Shown one piece after another: positions 22,905 to 33,172 of a stretch of DNA of 64,000 nucleotides. The position numbers and the translations under genes were made by a program. The stretch is taken from the NCBI GenBank assembly GCA_020726505.1, contig JAHLEZ010000019.1, positions 1,178,001-1,242,000 of the forward strand, given 5' to 3'. The DNA comes from Leptodontidium sp. MPI-SDFR-AT-0119 (Eukaryota > Ascomycota > Leotiomycetes > Helotiales > Leptodontidiaceae). Position 1 is the stretch's first letter; every line of letters begins with the position of its first letter. Below the pieces are notes generated by a model. That model saw nothing but the letters and a program-made list of their open reading frames with translations. It did not search any database and had not been told where the DNA came from.

Positions 22905-24515
22905 ATGGAGGTGGCAGAGGTACCAGCAAACCAAAAGGTCGAGAAAGTGTTCAAAACACATATAAATGAAGACTTTGCACGCAAAGCCGAAACATTGAAG
23001 CCAACACTACACGAGTGGATCGACCGTCCCTTGTCAGTCATCAAGTTCGAACCAGATGAGAGTGCCTTCTTCAAATGCAGACCGGTACATTTGCATACGA
23101 TCGAAGAGCTACAGAAACTCTCATATGGCAAAGGGGATCAACTCATCCTGGATTTCGGCTCTCATCGAGTTGGGTACTTATCTCTCCATCTCGGCGTTGA
23201 TGGCGTCAATGTCGATGCTCCAACAAGACTCAGGCTCACATTTGGCGAGATCCCCTACGACGTTACCGAAGTGCTACACCCATGCAATACCTGGATATCA
23301 ACAAGTTGGCTTCCCGACGAGGTGATCAATGTCGATTGGCTACCTACGGACGTCGACATGCCACGACGATACTCCTTTCGGTATCTGAAAATAGATGTCA
23401 TCGATACCTCACCAAAATACAAAGTCCGATTCTTGGATGTTCAAGTACGGGCAGTCAGTGCCGTCTCACCAGAGACCGCATCGGTCGCAAAAGTCACTGA
23501 AATAGCCGACAAAGAACTGGCCCTCATCGATCACATCAGTCAAGTCACGCTGAGGAATTGCATGCAGACTGTATTCGAAGATGGGCCACGTAGGGATCGA
23601 AGACTCTGGCTCGGTGACCTTCGGCTTCAAGCTCTGACCAACTATTGTACTTTCAAAGACTACTCTCTCGTGAAGAGGTGTCTGTACATGTTTGCTGCGT
23701 TGCCTCGGGAGGATAATAGTCTTCCCGCTTGTGTTTTCGAGAAACCAAAGCTCTCACCAGCTTCTGATTACATTGTGGACTACGATGCCCTTTTTGGCCC
23801 TACAGTCTACGACTACACGTTAGCTTCTGGTGACCTCGAGACAGCTGTGGAGTTGTGGCCAACCATACTTGGGAGCCTGAAAGTTCCTCTCAGTCATCTC
23901 GATAAAGACGGAAAATTCGACTCAAATGCTTATGATGCTTGGAAGTTCTTGGATTGGTCTGATGGTCTGGACACCAATGCAGGAATGCATGGACTTGTCC
24001 TGTTCTGCTGCAAAGAAGCCAACAAATTGGCAGTGTTGATCTCGAAACCTCCACCATTCTTGGACATTGTCGATAAAATGGAGAAAGCTGCATCTTCATT
24101 CTACGATGATGCCCAAGGAGTCTTCGTCAGTGGCCCAGATCACCAAGTGTCGTGGATCAGCCAAGCTTGGATGGCTTTAGCAAAGGCCAAAGATAACAAA
24201 ACTTCTCTTCAGGCCATCACGACAGCAATGTCAGACAAGAAAGCTGTCAAACCACTCACTCCATACGCATATCACCATGTAGCCGAAGCACTTGCTCGCA
24301 CCGGAGGGGAGAAAGAATGTGTAGAGCTGTTGCGCGATTACTGGGGTGGGATGGCGAAGGCGGGGGCAGACACATTCTGGGAGTGCTTTGACGCCGAGGA
24401 TTCGCGAAGAAGTCCATACGGAGATTGCCATAACAACAGTTATTGCCATGCATGGTCTTGCACGCCTAGCTATTTGTTGAGGGTTGTTTTGAAAGATTAT
24501 CTGAAGGAAGTGTAG
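22905..24515 (+). CDS. Intracellular GH78-like (alpha-L-rhamnosidase-type) six-hairpin glycosidase
   Basis: Single-exon protein of 536 aa. It appears to cleave a terminal sugar, most likely L-rhamnose, from an imported or cytosolic glycoside. An N-terminal beta-sandwich (ILDFGSHRVGYLSLHLG, TRLRLTFGEIP) is followed by an (alpha/alpha)6 barrel. The barrel carries the family signature EDGPRRDRRLWLGDLR near residue 225, comparable to the D/E.GPKRDR..W.GD box of GH78. It also has KFLDWSDGLDTNAGMHG near 345 and a conserved C-terminal DTFWECFD...YGDCHNNSYCHAWSCTPSYLLR. No signal peptide is present, unlike secreted rhamnosidases. The frame opens at a TTG four codons earlier, so the ATG at 22905 is taken as start. 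Substrate specificity cannot be fixed from sequence. Confidence 0.85.
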   Translation: MEVAEVPANQKVEKVFKTHINEDFARKAETLKPTLHEWIDRPLSVIKFEPDESAFFKCRPVHLHTIEELQKLSYGKGDQLILDFGSHRVGYLSLHLGVDGVNVDAPTRLRLTFGEIPYDVTEVLHPCNTWISTSWLPDEVINVDWLPTDVDMPRRYSFRYLKIDVIDTSPKYKVRFLDVQVRAVSAVSPETASVAKVTEIADKELALIDHISQVTLRNCMQTVFEDGPRRDRRLWLGDLRLQALTNYCTFKDYSLVKRCLYMFAALPREDNSLPACVFEKPKLSPASDYIVDYDALFGPTVYDYTLASGDLETAVELWPTILGSLKVPLSHLDKDGKFDSNAYDAWKFLDWSDGLDTNAGMHGLVLFCCKEANKLAVLISKPPPFLDIVDKMEKAASSFYDDAQGVFVSGPDHQVSWISQAWMALAKAKDNKTSLQAITTAMSDKKAVKPLTPYAYHHVAEALARTGGEKECVELLRDYWGGMAKAGADTFWECFDAEDSRRSPYGDCHNNSYCHAWSCTPSYLLRVVLKDYLKEV

Positions 24516-25932
24516 CGCCGAACAAACAAATTCAGTCCCCTTGTGCAGGAATAACTCTCAATTTTAAGTCTTGATCTCCTGCATCCATGTACTTGGTGCT
24601 TATTTCGATCGCGCAATTGTGAAGCTCCGTTCTCCTACTGCGAAAGTGCTGTATCTCTTATCATACTTTCAACAAACCCTGCTTTCTTTCCTTTATCTTG
24701 GCGTCTAGTACTTGGAGGGGTAGCAAGACATACGAATAGGGAAGGTGGGTTAGCAACTGCCCCGAGACCTCAAGCACACAACACCACACTAGATGGAAAA
24801 CCGGCAGACGGAATAGAGATAACGGAATGGCGCAAGACAAGCATTGTCAAGCTTTTGCCGAGGTGTGAAGGGGGCGTGGTCAGGGTCACCCGCAGATGGA
24901 CTCGGCGCACTGATTCCACTTCTGGTATCTGTACCGATATATCCACCACATGGTCATTTGTTTTCGTCAATCAACGTCGGCAGTGGTAAAGCGGGGGACT
25001 GGTCATATCCTCAGAAATCATCTCTGGCCACCTTTAGCGCCTGAATAGCGATGATCGTTTCTCAAAATTGCATCTCTGATCCGTTGCGATAAGGTGTGCG
25101 TTGTGGGAGCTTCCATTTGTGGAGACAGTTTCCTGGTTTCTGTGGGCTATGGTAGACTTGTGTTCGGCTACGCTTTACATGTTTGTGTAAAAGATCTTTA
25201 TCCTTATACTTCTCTGATACATGACCAGGGAGCATCGGCATCCACGATACACACGCTGGATTGCAGATCCACCAATCAGAACGATTTTCAAGCATTGGGA
25301 GAAGTTCTGTAGGAATTAAACTCAAGCCATCGACTCCATCCCACTGTCGACGGAGCTTCAGACTTATACAGTAAGGTGTGCATGAACAGAGGGTATGGGC
25401 ATTTGAAGAAACTTGAGAACAAGCTTCTTGTCGGATACGGATTCAGAATGCGGAAGGTGTTCATCTTGTCTATCCATGCAACTCTACCTAATATGTGCTG
25501 GGGACTTTCTATCCAAGATTCAGGACCATAGAGTTTCCCGTTAAGACATAATGTCAACGTTGCAAAGCACCATAGCTCCATTTGACCAAGCTATATACAG
25601 AAGGTAGAAAAGATATCAAGACCTACCAGGCCCGAAATTGAGCTCTATGATACGCAGGACAGTTGTAGTTGATGTGGTAAAGTACGCCTTCATTTACACA
25701 CATGCTTCATTTGTCGACGCTCCGGCAAGCGTCGGCACGCAATATCAGAACTCTCACTATTCAGGAAGGTAGCTGATATCGTTTCTTTTCTGTATTTTAC
25801 AACGCTCGCTGCCAAGATACGTATAAAGGAGATGCCAAGCTCCATCTCCTCATTCTCTCTTCACCCCATCCAGCCCAGATCTCTCAACACCTCCTATCTA
25901 CGCGTCTTCCAAGCATCTCCCTTCTTTCCACC
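24516..25932. other. Intergenic region with the G1 peptidase promoter
   Basis: 1.4 kb without supported genes. A TATA element (gtataaag, 25821-25828) and a CT/CA-rich leader mark the promoter of the peptidase gene at 25933. Confidence 0.45.
25821..25828 (+). promoter_or_regulatory. TATA box of the G1 peptidase gene
   Basis: gtataaag lies about 105 bp before the start codon, followed by a pyrimidine-rich leader (ccatctcctcattctctctt). Confidence 0.55.
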
Positions 25933-26858
25933 ATGAAGTTCTCAATCCTCTCAACACTGCTCCTCACAGGCAGCGCCATCGCGGCTCCAGGCACAGCTCT
26001 CCGTCGATCTCGTGCTCAGGCTCGCAAGAGCAACCCCATCAACAGAATCAACAAGCCCGAGTTGACCAACATCACCGAGGTCTCCTATAGCTCAAACTGG
26101 GCTGGAGCCGTGCTCGTCGGAACTGGCTACACCAGTGTCACTGGGACATTCACTGTCCCAAGCCCAACGAGTGCCGGTTCAGGCGTACGTGGAACTATTA
26201 TTTTCTTCTTGAGAGTTGCACATGTTCTTTGAATCTTTGACAAATTAATCTTTTTGGGCTTCTGATTTTCAGTAACTTATGCTGACCTTACCTGTAGTCC
26301 GCTTGGGTTGGTATTGATGGAGATACCTGTGGTACCGCCATTTTGCAAACCGGTGTAGACTGGACTCGATCCGGCTCCAAGATCACTTACGATGCATGGT
26401 ACGAGTGGTATCCCGACTACGCATACGACTTCTCCGGCATCACCATTTCCGCCGGAGACGTGATCACCGTCACCGTGACCGCAACCAGCAAGACAGCCGG
26501 TACAGCCATCGTCAAGAACGTCACCACGGGTTCGTACCACCTATCCCCTCCCTATTCATCCACCTGACTAAACCCCCATCCAGGAAAATCCGTAACCCAC
26601 ACCTTCTCCAACGAAGCCAGTCTCGGCTCTCTCTGCGAGTACAACGCCGAGTGGATCGTCGAGGACTTCGAGTCTGGCGGCTCCCTGGTCTCGTTCGCTA
26701 ACTTCGGCACGGTGGCTTTCACCGGTGCTTCGGCTGTCAAGAGCGGTTCCACTGTTGGTGTTACTGGTGCTGAGATTATTGATATTGAACAGGGCAGCAC
26801 CATCTTGACGGATTGCTCCTTGGTTGGTACTAGTGGCGTCACTTGCACGTACGTCTAA
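25933..26858 (+). CDS. Secreted glutamic endopeptidase, family G1 (eqolisin, scytalidopepsin-like)
   Basis: Acid-acting extracellular endopeptidase of 252 aa. Three exons: 25933-26184, 26298-26529 and 26584-26858; introns GTACGT..TAG and GTTCGT..CAG keep the frame. Residues 1-18 form a signal peptide (MKFSILSTLLLTGSAIAA), followed by a short basic propeptide rich in Arg/Lys. The mature enzyme starts near YSSNWAGAVL, the classic G1 opening. The catalytic Gln is in DTCGTAILQTGVDW (Q101) and the catalytic Glu in the NAEWIVEDFE segment (about E184-E188). SAWVGIDGDTC is also diagnostic. The family works at low pH and is inhibited neither by pepstatin nor by serine reagents. A further secreted acid peptidase (sedolisin) is encoded 7 kb away. 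Confidence 0.95.
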
Positions 26859-27547
26859 GCGAGGGCAGTTAGAGAGTCATCATTGAGGAGGAATGGGTTT
26901 GGTGGGATTTGGCTGGTCACGGTATTCAATGGATGATGTTGATGTGTGGATGTACAGTGATTCAGATTTCTGCAGTGGAAGGCAAATCAACGTCATTTAT
27001 TTCACGGGCCACTATGCTTGGTCCTAGTCGAGCAGACGAACTTCGCAAATACTTATATTTACAATATGCGTGGTGTTAAGATGCATGATGTCTTTATTAC
27101 CTCATCTTTCTGGGTGACGGGGTCCTAGTAACAGGGACTTTTTGGATGCTCGTAGACTGCCTCTTTGCAGTTGCAGTCCGCTTCTCACACAATCAGGTAT
27201 TGGAGGCGTAATTTACCAGTCTGTGGGTTGCAGGGGTAAAAGAAGATGGCATAATTTTGCTACCTCGTAACTGATTCCTTATTCGCAATGTCAATTTGGG
27301 TTGATTCGATATTCTATCTCGGAATAAACAGTGACTTTCACCAGGCTAATATTCGGCTACCGTACCATTGCCTTTCAAACGTGGTTGGTCAGCTGCCTGC
27401 ATCATCAATACTTGAGTTTTTCAGGTTTGCGAGTAATCCTAGACACGACAAATATTTCACATTGTATTCGACGTCAAGACATTACTAGAGCAGAATGAAT
27501 CTCTGATACCTCCTGAGCTTCCAAGTCTTGTGGTTCTCCTCACCAAA
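26859..27547. other. Intergenic region, no gene seen
   Basis: About 0.7 kb of 3' flank of the peptidase and 5' flank of the broken HET gene. Nothing recognisable. Confidence 0.45.
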
Positions 27548-29282
27548 ATGGAGTCAAGTCAAAACACCTTCGAGTACTTTACACTCGACGCTTCAGGGTC
27601 CGAAATCAGACTCCTCAGACTGCAACCGGCTTCAACTTACGATGACGAAATCCACTGTGAGCTATTTCATATCTCACTCGATGATGAGCCTCTCCTGCCA
27701 TACGAGACCGTATCTTACGCCTGGGGGAAATTGGACGCCACAAGACAATCATATGTCTATCTGCACAGCCAACTATTCAACGTCACGCCCAACCTCGAGG
27801 ATGCTCTTCGATGCCTGCGATTAACAGACAAACCCAGAGCCTTATGGGTAGATGGGCTCTGTATCAACCAGCAAAGCTTGGCCGACAGAGCTTCTCAAGT
27901 CGCCATGATGCACTTCATCTATCGCCGAACCAGTGGTGGTCTATTCCGGCTTGGGAAAGCAGCCAATATGACAGAGCCTGCATTTCAATTTCTAAAATCC
28001 ATTGAAGAGAAAGCCAAAGGCACATCGATTCCAGGGTTTGCCAAGCTTGTGCAAGATAAGTTAGCTCAATTTGAAAGCGCCGAATGGGCAGTCGTTGTGG
28101 GACCAATATCTCGATTCCTTCGTGAGCCTCCAGCGTGGGGACGAGTATGGATACTCCAAGAATTCTGCCTTCCAGCCAAAGTTCAAATATATTTCTGAAC
28201 TGAGAGCAAGAATCTCTACTGGTGGCCACTTGCCGCGGTCTGGCTCTCATGTACACGTCTTTTCGGACAATTTCCGTCCGAATCAAAGCAAGCGAAAGTG
28301 CTGGAAGAACTTCAGTACACATGCTATCGACTAGGATTCTAATGCTCGGTAGTGATCGAGATCCGCTGCCATTGAAGGATGTCGTCACGGTGTTGGGTTT
28401 GCTTGACGCTACGGACCCACGAGACTTTCTTTACAGCGTCCTGGGACTCATTGAGTTTGGGAACGCTGTTGTTCCGAACTACGAGATTTATCAACGAGAG
28501 GCTTTCTGCCTCTCTGTGGGAAAGATCCTTGCGGAGTCTGGTAGCGTTGGATTGTTGGAGCTGTCAGGGTTTTACTCTCGACGACCGTCCCACAAGGGAC
28601 TACGACTCAAAGTTGATGGCCTTCCCAGTTGGATGCCAGATATGGTCACTGTGCGAAAAATGAAGACGAGGGACTACTTCTATAGTGCAGGAATACTATC
28701 GGGGACGGGGCTCCTTGATGTGGCACCCATAGTTTACGACTCCACAAACCCTTCTGAACTAAGAGTACGAGGCACAATACTGGACACGGTCGAATCGATC
28801 AGTTCGTGGACAAATGCGCTTCTGCTTGAACATGAATCACCCGAACGAGATATATCCTCGCAACTTCCTTTTATGTCTACCAGAAGATCATAGCTCAAAG
28901 TATCTCGACGGCACTTCAAAATTCCGAGCATATTGGCGGACGCTGATGTTCGATGAAAACTCAGTTGAGCATCGAAGACTTCTCACTGATGAAATCATTT
29001 GAGGGTGGTGAACTGTACTTCTCTTTTGCTACTACGAGCAAGGGCTACATGGCTATGGTGCCGGATGGCACTGAAGTTGGGGATGTTATAGCTGTCTTTC
29101 ATCAGGGAGAGGTGCCTTTCGTTCTCAGGCAGTTGGCTGTTGATTTTGACAACAGTGAGGCGCCGAGCAGAAAGCATTATGAACTCATTGGTCCCGTATA
29201 CGTACATGGCTTTATGGACGATCTGGCAATGGAGTGGCTCAAGGAGGGAAAACTTGAGGAGAATATATTGACACTCGTCTAA
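27548..29282 (+). pseudogene. Frameshifted HET-domain (heterokaryon incompatibility) gene
   Basis: The HET domain starts well (LPYETVSYAWGKLD, then RALWVDGLCINQQSLADRASQVAMMHFIYRR), but its integrity is soon lost. After IYRR the expected strand with W/LG is distorted (TSGGLFRLGKAAN), and a stop follows LPAKVQIYF at 28198. Later homologous parts lie in other frames: DATDPRDFLYSVLGL (28400-28450), FRAYWRTLMFDEN (28920-28960) and GYMAMVPDGTEVGDVIAVF...FVLR...YELIGPVYVHGFMD (29000-29220). The order is right for a HET protein of about 580 aa, but the frames change 2-1-2-0 over short distances without plausible introns. HET proteins trigger cell death after fusion of unlike strains, so inactive alleles are common. 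Multiple unrecognised introns are the less likely alternative. Confidence 0.75.
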
Positions 29283-30023
29283 TCTGTCTGTACGGAATAT
29301 GGTACACGTCGAAATCATTAGGAACACGCATCAACGAAACACTTTTAGTTGAGTTCGCGTCTCTAATTTGGGCGAGCATCCTACTTAGGTACTAAACCTT
29401 ACCCTCTTTAGTAGAACCATGTTCTAGTAATAGACTTCAATGTTTTCTACTTTACGCTTAACAAATCTTTTACCATATTATTTCCTTGATCACTTATCAA
29501 TTCCTATGTATATCGACAGAATATGTTTGCGACTCGAGGTCCCAGGTGCTGAAGTCGCTAGAGCCAGCCTCTTTTGGACCTTTTTAGGCTTTAGAACTCT
29601 TTGATTATGGGCTTCGGTCCCTAACTTTGTAGTGGATAATTTGAAAATCTGCGTTTCGTTGCCGCCAGAGCTTTTCCCTCGGTCTTCGCTTTTTGGTTTC
29701 TACTTTGTAAAGGGCTTGAAATGGAGAATGACTCCGAATTTTATATCTCTTTCCGAACTCCTCCCCCACATTGAAGGCCAGGGGTTCAAGCCTGACAATG
29801 AGAACCCACTTGCTGGAACGATGGTGATAAGGTCGACAGGGGGGACATTTTCACCGCTTGACTTGCCTGAAATTTTCTTTCAGGCCTAGTTTGCGGCGCA
29901 GTCCGGCCCCCTCGGCTGCTACGGCCATTTTCAACCTCAATACATGTGCAGAGAGAGTACCCTGCATACTTTCATGATTCTACGGATAACTGGTTCATTA
30001 TATTTTTCATCTTCACATCCAAG
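29283..30023. other. Intergenic region, no gene seen
   Basis: 0.74 kb, A/T-rich at its left end. An open frame of 85 codons at 29632-29889 begins at GTG and has no recognisable feature, so it is not called. Confidence 0.4.
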
Positions 30024-31290
30024 ATGTTGTTGAGGGCAGCGCTGACCTTTCTCGCGCTGAACTGCGCAGTCGCTGCCCAGAATACCGCTCTCGAGTTCAC
30101 CGTCGACATTACAAACCCTGCACCCGTTCCTGGAAACCCTTTCACGTTCACATGGAGTGGAGGTCAACCGTCCGAGCCGGTTTACATTGTGCGAAATTAT
30201 TACTTTGGCAATACTCCAAACCAAGACATCATATACAGCACCCAGAATATTCTGTGTGAGTCAAACCCCCACTGGAATTCCATACATTCTGGATTCAGCC
30301 GCTCACACCCCCCAGCCAATGCTCCAAACAATGGTTCTTGGACCTACAATGTGCCTCTTGACATTTTTGCTGGCCGCTATTCTTTTAGCATTGGATACAA
30401 TCCCTTTCTACTCTCAGACCAAACAGGAATCTTCACCATTTCTCCATCTCAGACCTCGAAAGTGACAGATGCACCATCCCCCGCAACAAGTAACACGGCA
30501 TATCAATCCTATCGGGGTTGTGGTCTAGTCCCTTTGCCAGATTTTACCTACACGGGCTATCAAGCTCCATGCACCGTCACCTCTTTCGGTCAAACGAGGA
30601 CCATATATCCCATAGTTCCAGAAGGTCTCAGCGCCTCCTTCTACGGATCCTCATACCTCGTCTCGGCGCCATCCATTGCAAGTCGGAGTTCAACAGTCAC
30701 ATCTTCTTCCCTGGCTTCCATCAACACAGCCTTTGCTACCGGGGTATACGCACAGGCTCTACAATGCCCCTCCCCAGTGACACCTAGCACAACAAAACTC
30801 ACTGCTAGCGGAGTAACTACTGTCATCTCCGTCGTTGGTTGCGCCCCAACAAGCACTTCAAATGTCGATGGCGGTGGTATATGTCACACTAGCGGCTATT
30901 CGACATTCTCACTCAGCGGAACGACAAGTGCTTGCTGTCCAGGCGGATGGACAACAACCCCGCTGAACTCGGAACTATTCTGCTTCACTTCAATGGCTCA
31001 GGCTGCGCGAGCCGAGTTGAATGAGAGACAGGTATCAACCCAGACATTTTTGGCCAGTTCTAATCCTTTGGTCGTTATTTCTGGGTTGGTATTTACCAGT
31101 GCGGGAATTGTGACTGCCGAAGTCACAGGCGGGGAGTACTAGTGGAAGCCTTTCAACGACTGGATTCCCTACAGCCACTGGGTCAGCAGCTAGTACATCG
31201 ACAATGAAAAGTAGTGGTATCGCGTTAGGTCCATACACCTGGATTTTGACGGCAGTTGCTGCCTTGGTGGGGTATTGGCTTGCTCATTGA
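30024..31290 (+). CDS. Predicted GPI-anchored secreted surface protein, function unknown
   Basis: A signal peptide (MLLRAALTFLALNCAVAA) is followed by a beta-rich N-terminal module (ALEFTVDITNPAPVPGNPF...FTWSGG), reminiscent of Ig-like Kre9/Knh1 or Ser-Thr-rich GPI modules. After it come a cysteine-containing central part and a Cys-rich segment (GGGICHTSGYSTF...ACCPGGWTT). Read without splicing, the frame ends at 31142 with no anchor. A phase-0 intron to the acceptor at 31128, from a donor at 31032 (GTATCA, 97 nt) or 31089 (GTATTT, 40 nt), adds a second exon, 31129-31290. That exon encodes a Ser/Thr stretch and the hydrophobic tail WILTAVAALVGYWLAH, a typical GPI signal. I therefore place the end at 31290. 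The N-terminal frame opens at a GTG further upstream, but the ATG at 30024 begins the signal peptide. Function unrecognised. Confidence 0.75.
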
Positions 31291-31541
31291 ATTGGGCCGG
31301 ATCAAGGCAAGGATCAATGAGACGCTTGGATCTTTCGCCGCCATATATTTCGAGCCACATTGGTCGTCCATCGAAGTCAAAACTTCCTTCCCGATGCATA
31401 TAAAATTTATTAATTTGTATCCTAAAGAAAACTGGCCTGAAGCCCAAGTGGCAAATTCGCTTAATTTCGAATACTGGATCCTTCAGCTTCACTTCAACAT
31501 ATCGAGGTGCAGAACAATTTCAAAAACTTATAAAGATTCCT

Positions 31542-31559
31542 AAAAAAAAAAAAAAAAAA
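31542..31559 (+). repeat. Homopolymer A tract
   Basis: Eighteen consecutive A in non-coding sequence after the GPI-protein gene. No target-site duplication or retroelement sequence is seen beside it. Confidence 0.9.
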
Positions 31560-32221
31560 TTATTATTTTGAGGCTACTATCCGAGTTCTAGGAAAGTAAC
31601 GGTCCCATGTAACTTTTCCACTGGGCGTCCCGAACAGTAAGACAAGACAGCACATCCAGCTCAGATTACGTCGACTCTCTGCACGTCACCCAAGGAATCT
31701 TTCTCATAATAAACTTCTGCATTCTAAAATAGAACTTAACGAGGGAAAGCAAGTGAATATTCGTTGTTTGTCTAGAAATCAAGGCATCACCGCCACATCC
31801 TGTATGATACGGAAACCGTGACATAGTACTTGACTGTCCCGACCTCACGTTTCCAGGTACATGACTGATGAACACATACCACAGCGTATGTGAGCAACTA
31901 GGCTAGTCACCGCTCAGTTTTATGTAACCATAAGCATTTTCCATAACCTCGGCGATGTTCCCCGCACTGGTATCTACCCGCTAGGCTAACGTGGAAGGTT
32001 ATGGATTACTCAACAACCTCCACAACCTCGACTGGCACCAATCCATTCTCACATTGTCATACCCTAACAGCCTCATAAGCGCAGTAGACTAGAACAGAAA
32101 TCTCATTGAGTAAATGCATTAAATCCGATCGGCGGTCAGCGTCTTACACAAGGTCAGCACGGGTCCAGCTTGATCAGTAAACAATACCTCAACCCCGCTC
32201 CACATTTCAACAAATCATCTG

Positions 32222-32230
32222 GGTATAAAG
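32222..32230 (+). promoter_or_regulatory. TATA box of the tautomerase-like gene
   Basis: ggtataaag is about 77 bp before the ATG at 32307. Confidence 0.5.
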
Positions 32231-32306
32231 AACTAGGACGAACGCATTCCTCGCCCACAGCTGCAGCTTTTATTTTCTAGCAAAAAAAATACGTCTTCAA
32301 TTCAAT

Positions 32307-32938
32307 ATGCCGATTCTCAAATTCTACACCAGTCCAGGCCAGCTCACGGATGAGGAGAAGCAGGAGCTTGCTACCACTTTGACAGCTGGATATACGAAGA
32401 TGATGCCTGCTTTCTTCGTCAATATCATGTTCCACGAGGTATATTCTTCAATTTCACATGCAACTCCATCCTCATTCGTCTGGATCTCGTCTTATTTTCC
32501 CACTCCGCCCGTCATTTTATATTCCGGATATGTTGTCAAATACTCAACTAATGACGTCTCCAAAACAGCTTCCCCATGGTTCCTTTTTCGTGGCAGGCAA
32601 GCCTACCGACGGAAAGTTTGTCAGATTCACAGCCGAGCACATAGCCATGAATTTCAAAGAAGACCTGGTTAGAGCAAACCGGTACTTGGATTGGGTGGGA
32701 CAAATATTCAAAGAAAGATTCGAGCCCAGGGGTTGGACGTGAGTTGTTCCTGACACTCAGTGTTGTGTGGTTCTTTGGCTTGACTGACATTCCGTGTAGA
32801 TGGGAGTTCAGTGTTACGGAGAGCAGGAGGGAGCTTTGGCGTATTCAAAGTCTGGTTCCGCCTCTTGTGGGAAGTGAAGGTATGAAATTGTGGATGGAGA
32901 CTGGAGAAGCTGTTCCTTGGGAAAGCGGCAAGTTGTGA
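32307..32938 (+). CDS. Tautomerase-superfamily protein (cis-CaaD / oxalocrotonate tautomerase-like, fungal)
   Basis: Small protein of 146 aa. Three exons: 32307-32438, 32569-32738 and 32800-32938; introns GTATAT..CAG and GTGAGT..TAG are in phase. It begins Met-Pro (MPILKFYTS). In this superfamily the Pro exposed after Met removal is the catalytic base. The fold pattern beta-alpha-beta is visible: LTDEEKQELATTLTAGYT helix, FFVNIMFHELP strand, then FVAGKPTDGKFVRFTAEHIAM. The C-terminal part (RANRYLDWVGQIFKERFEPRGWTWEFSV...) matches the longer fungal tautomerase_3 type rather than short 4-OT. The His and Arg residues of the N-terminal half may serve in catalysis. The substrate is unknown; such enzymes act on keto-enol acids or halo-acrylates. 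Confidence 0.85.
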
Positions 32939-33172
32939 ACGAACTGCCATCACGAGTTGGTTTTGATAGTGGCCAGCGATGCGAATATTGACTGCTCGCA
33001 ATTATGCTGCGATGATGTCGGCGACATATATTCATTTCAAGAGAAGCAACGTAAGATCTAGAAGTCTTCAGATATACTTGGATGATGAGTATCCAAATGA
33101 CAGATTTCCTTTATATTCCCTTACTGCTACTCGTGAACCCCGCCACCCCCCCTAATCATGGGCCGCCCTCAT

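Larger units (their letters stand above)
31291..32306. other. Intergenic region with poly(A) tract and tautomerase promoter
   Basis: 1.0 kb without supported genes. An 18-base A run at 31542-31559 lies 250 bp after the GPI gene. The TATA element ggtataaag at 32222-32230 precedes the tautomerase-like gene by about 80 bp. Confidence 0.5.

Noticed and set aside
29632..29889. 85-codon open frame before the GPI protein
   Set aside because: Begins at GTG, no homology that I recognise and no splice partner.
31542..31559. Poly(A) run as the end of a retrotransposed copy
   Set aside because: No target-site duplication or retroelement sequence is visible next to it, and the upstream gene has a regular promoter and intron.
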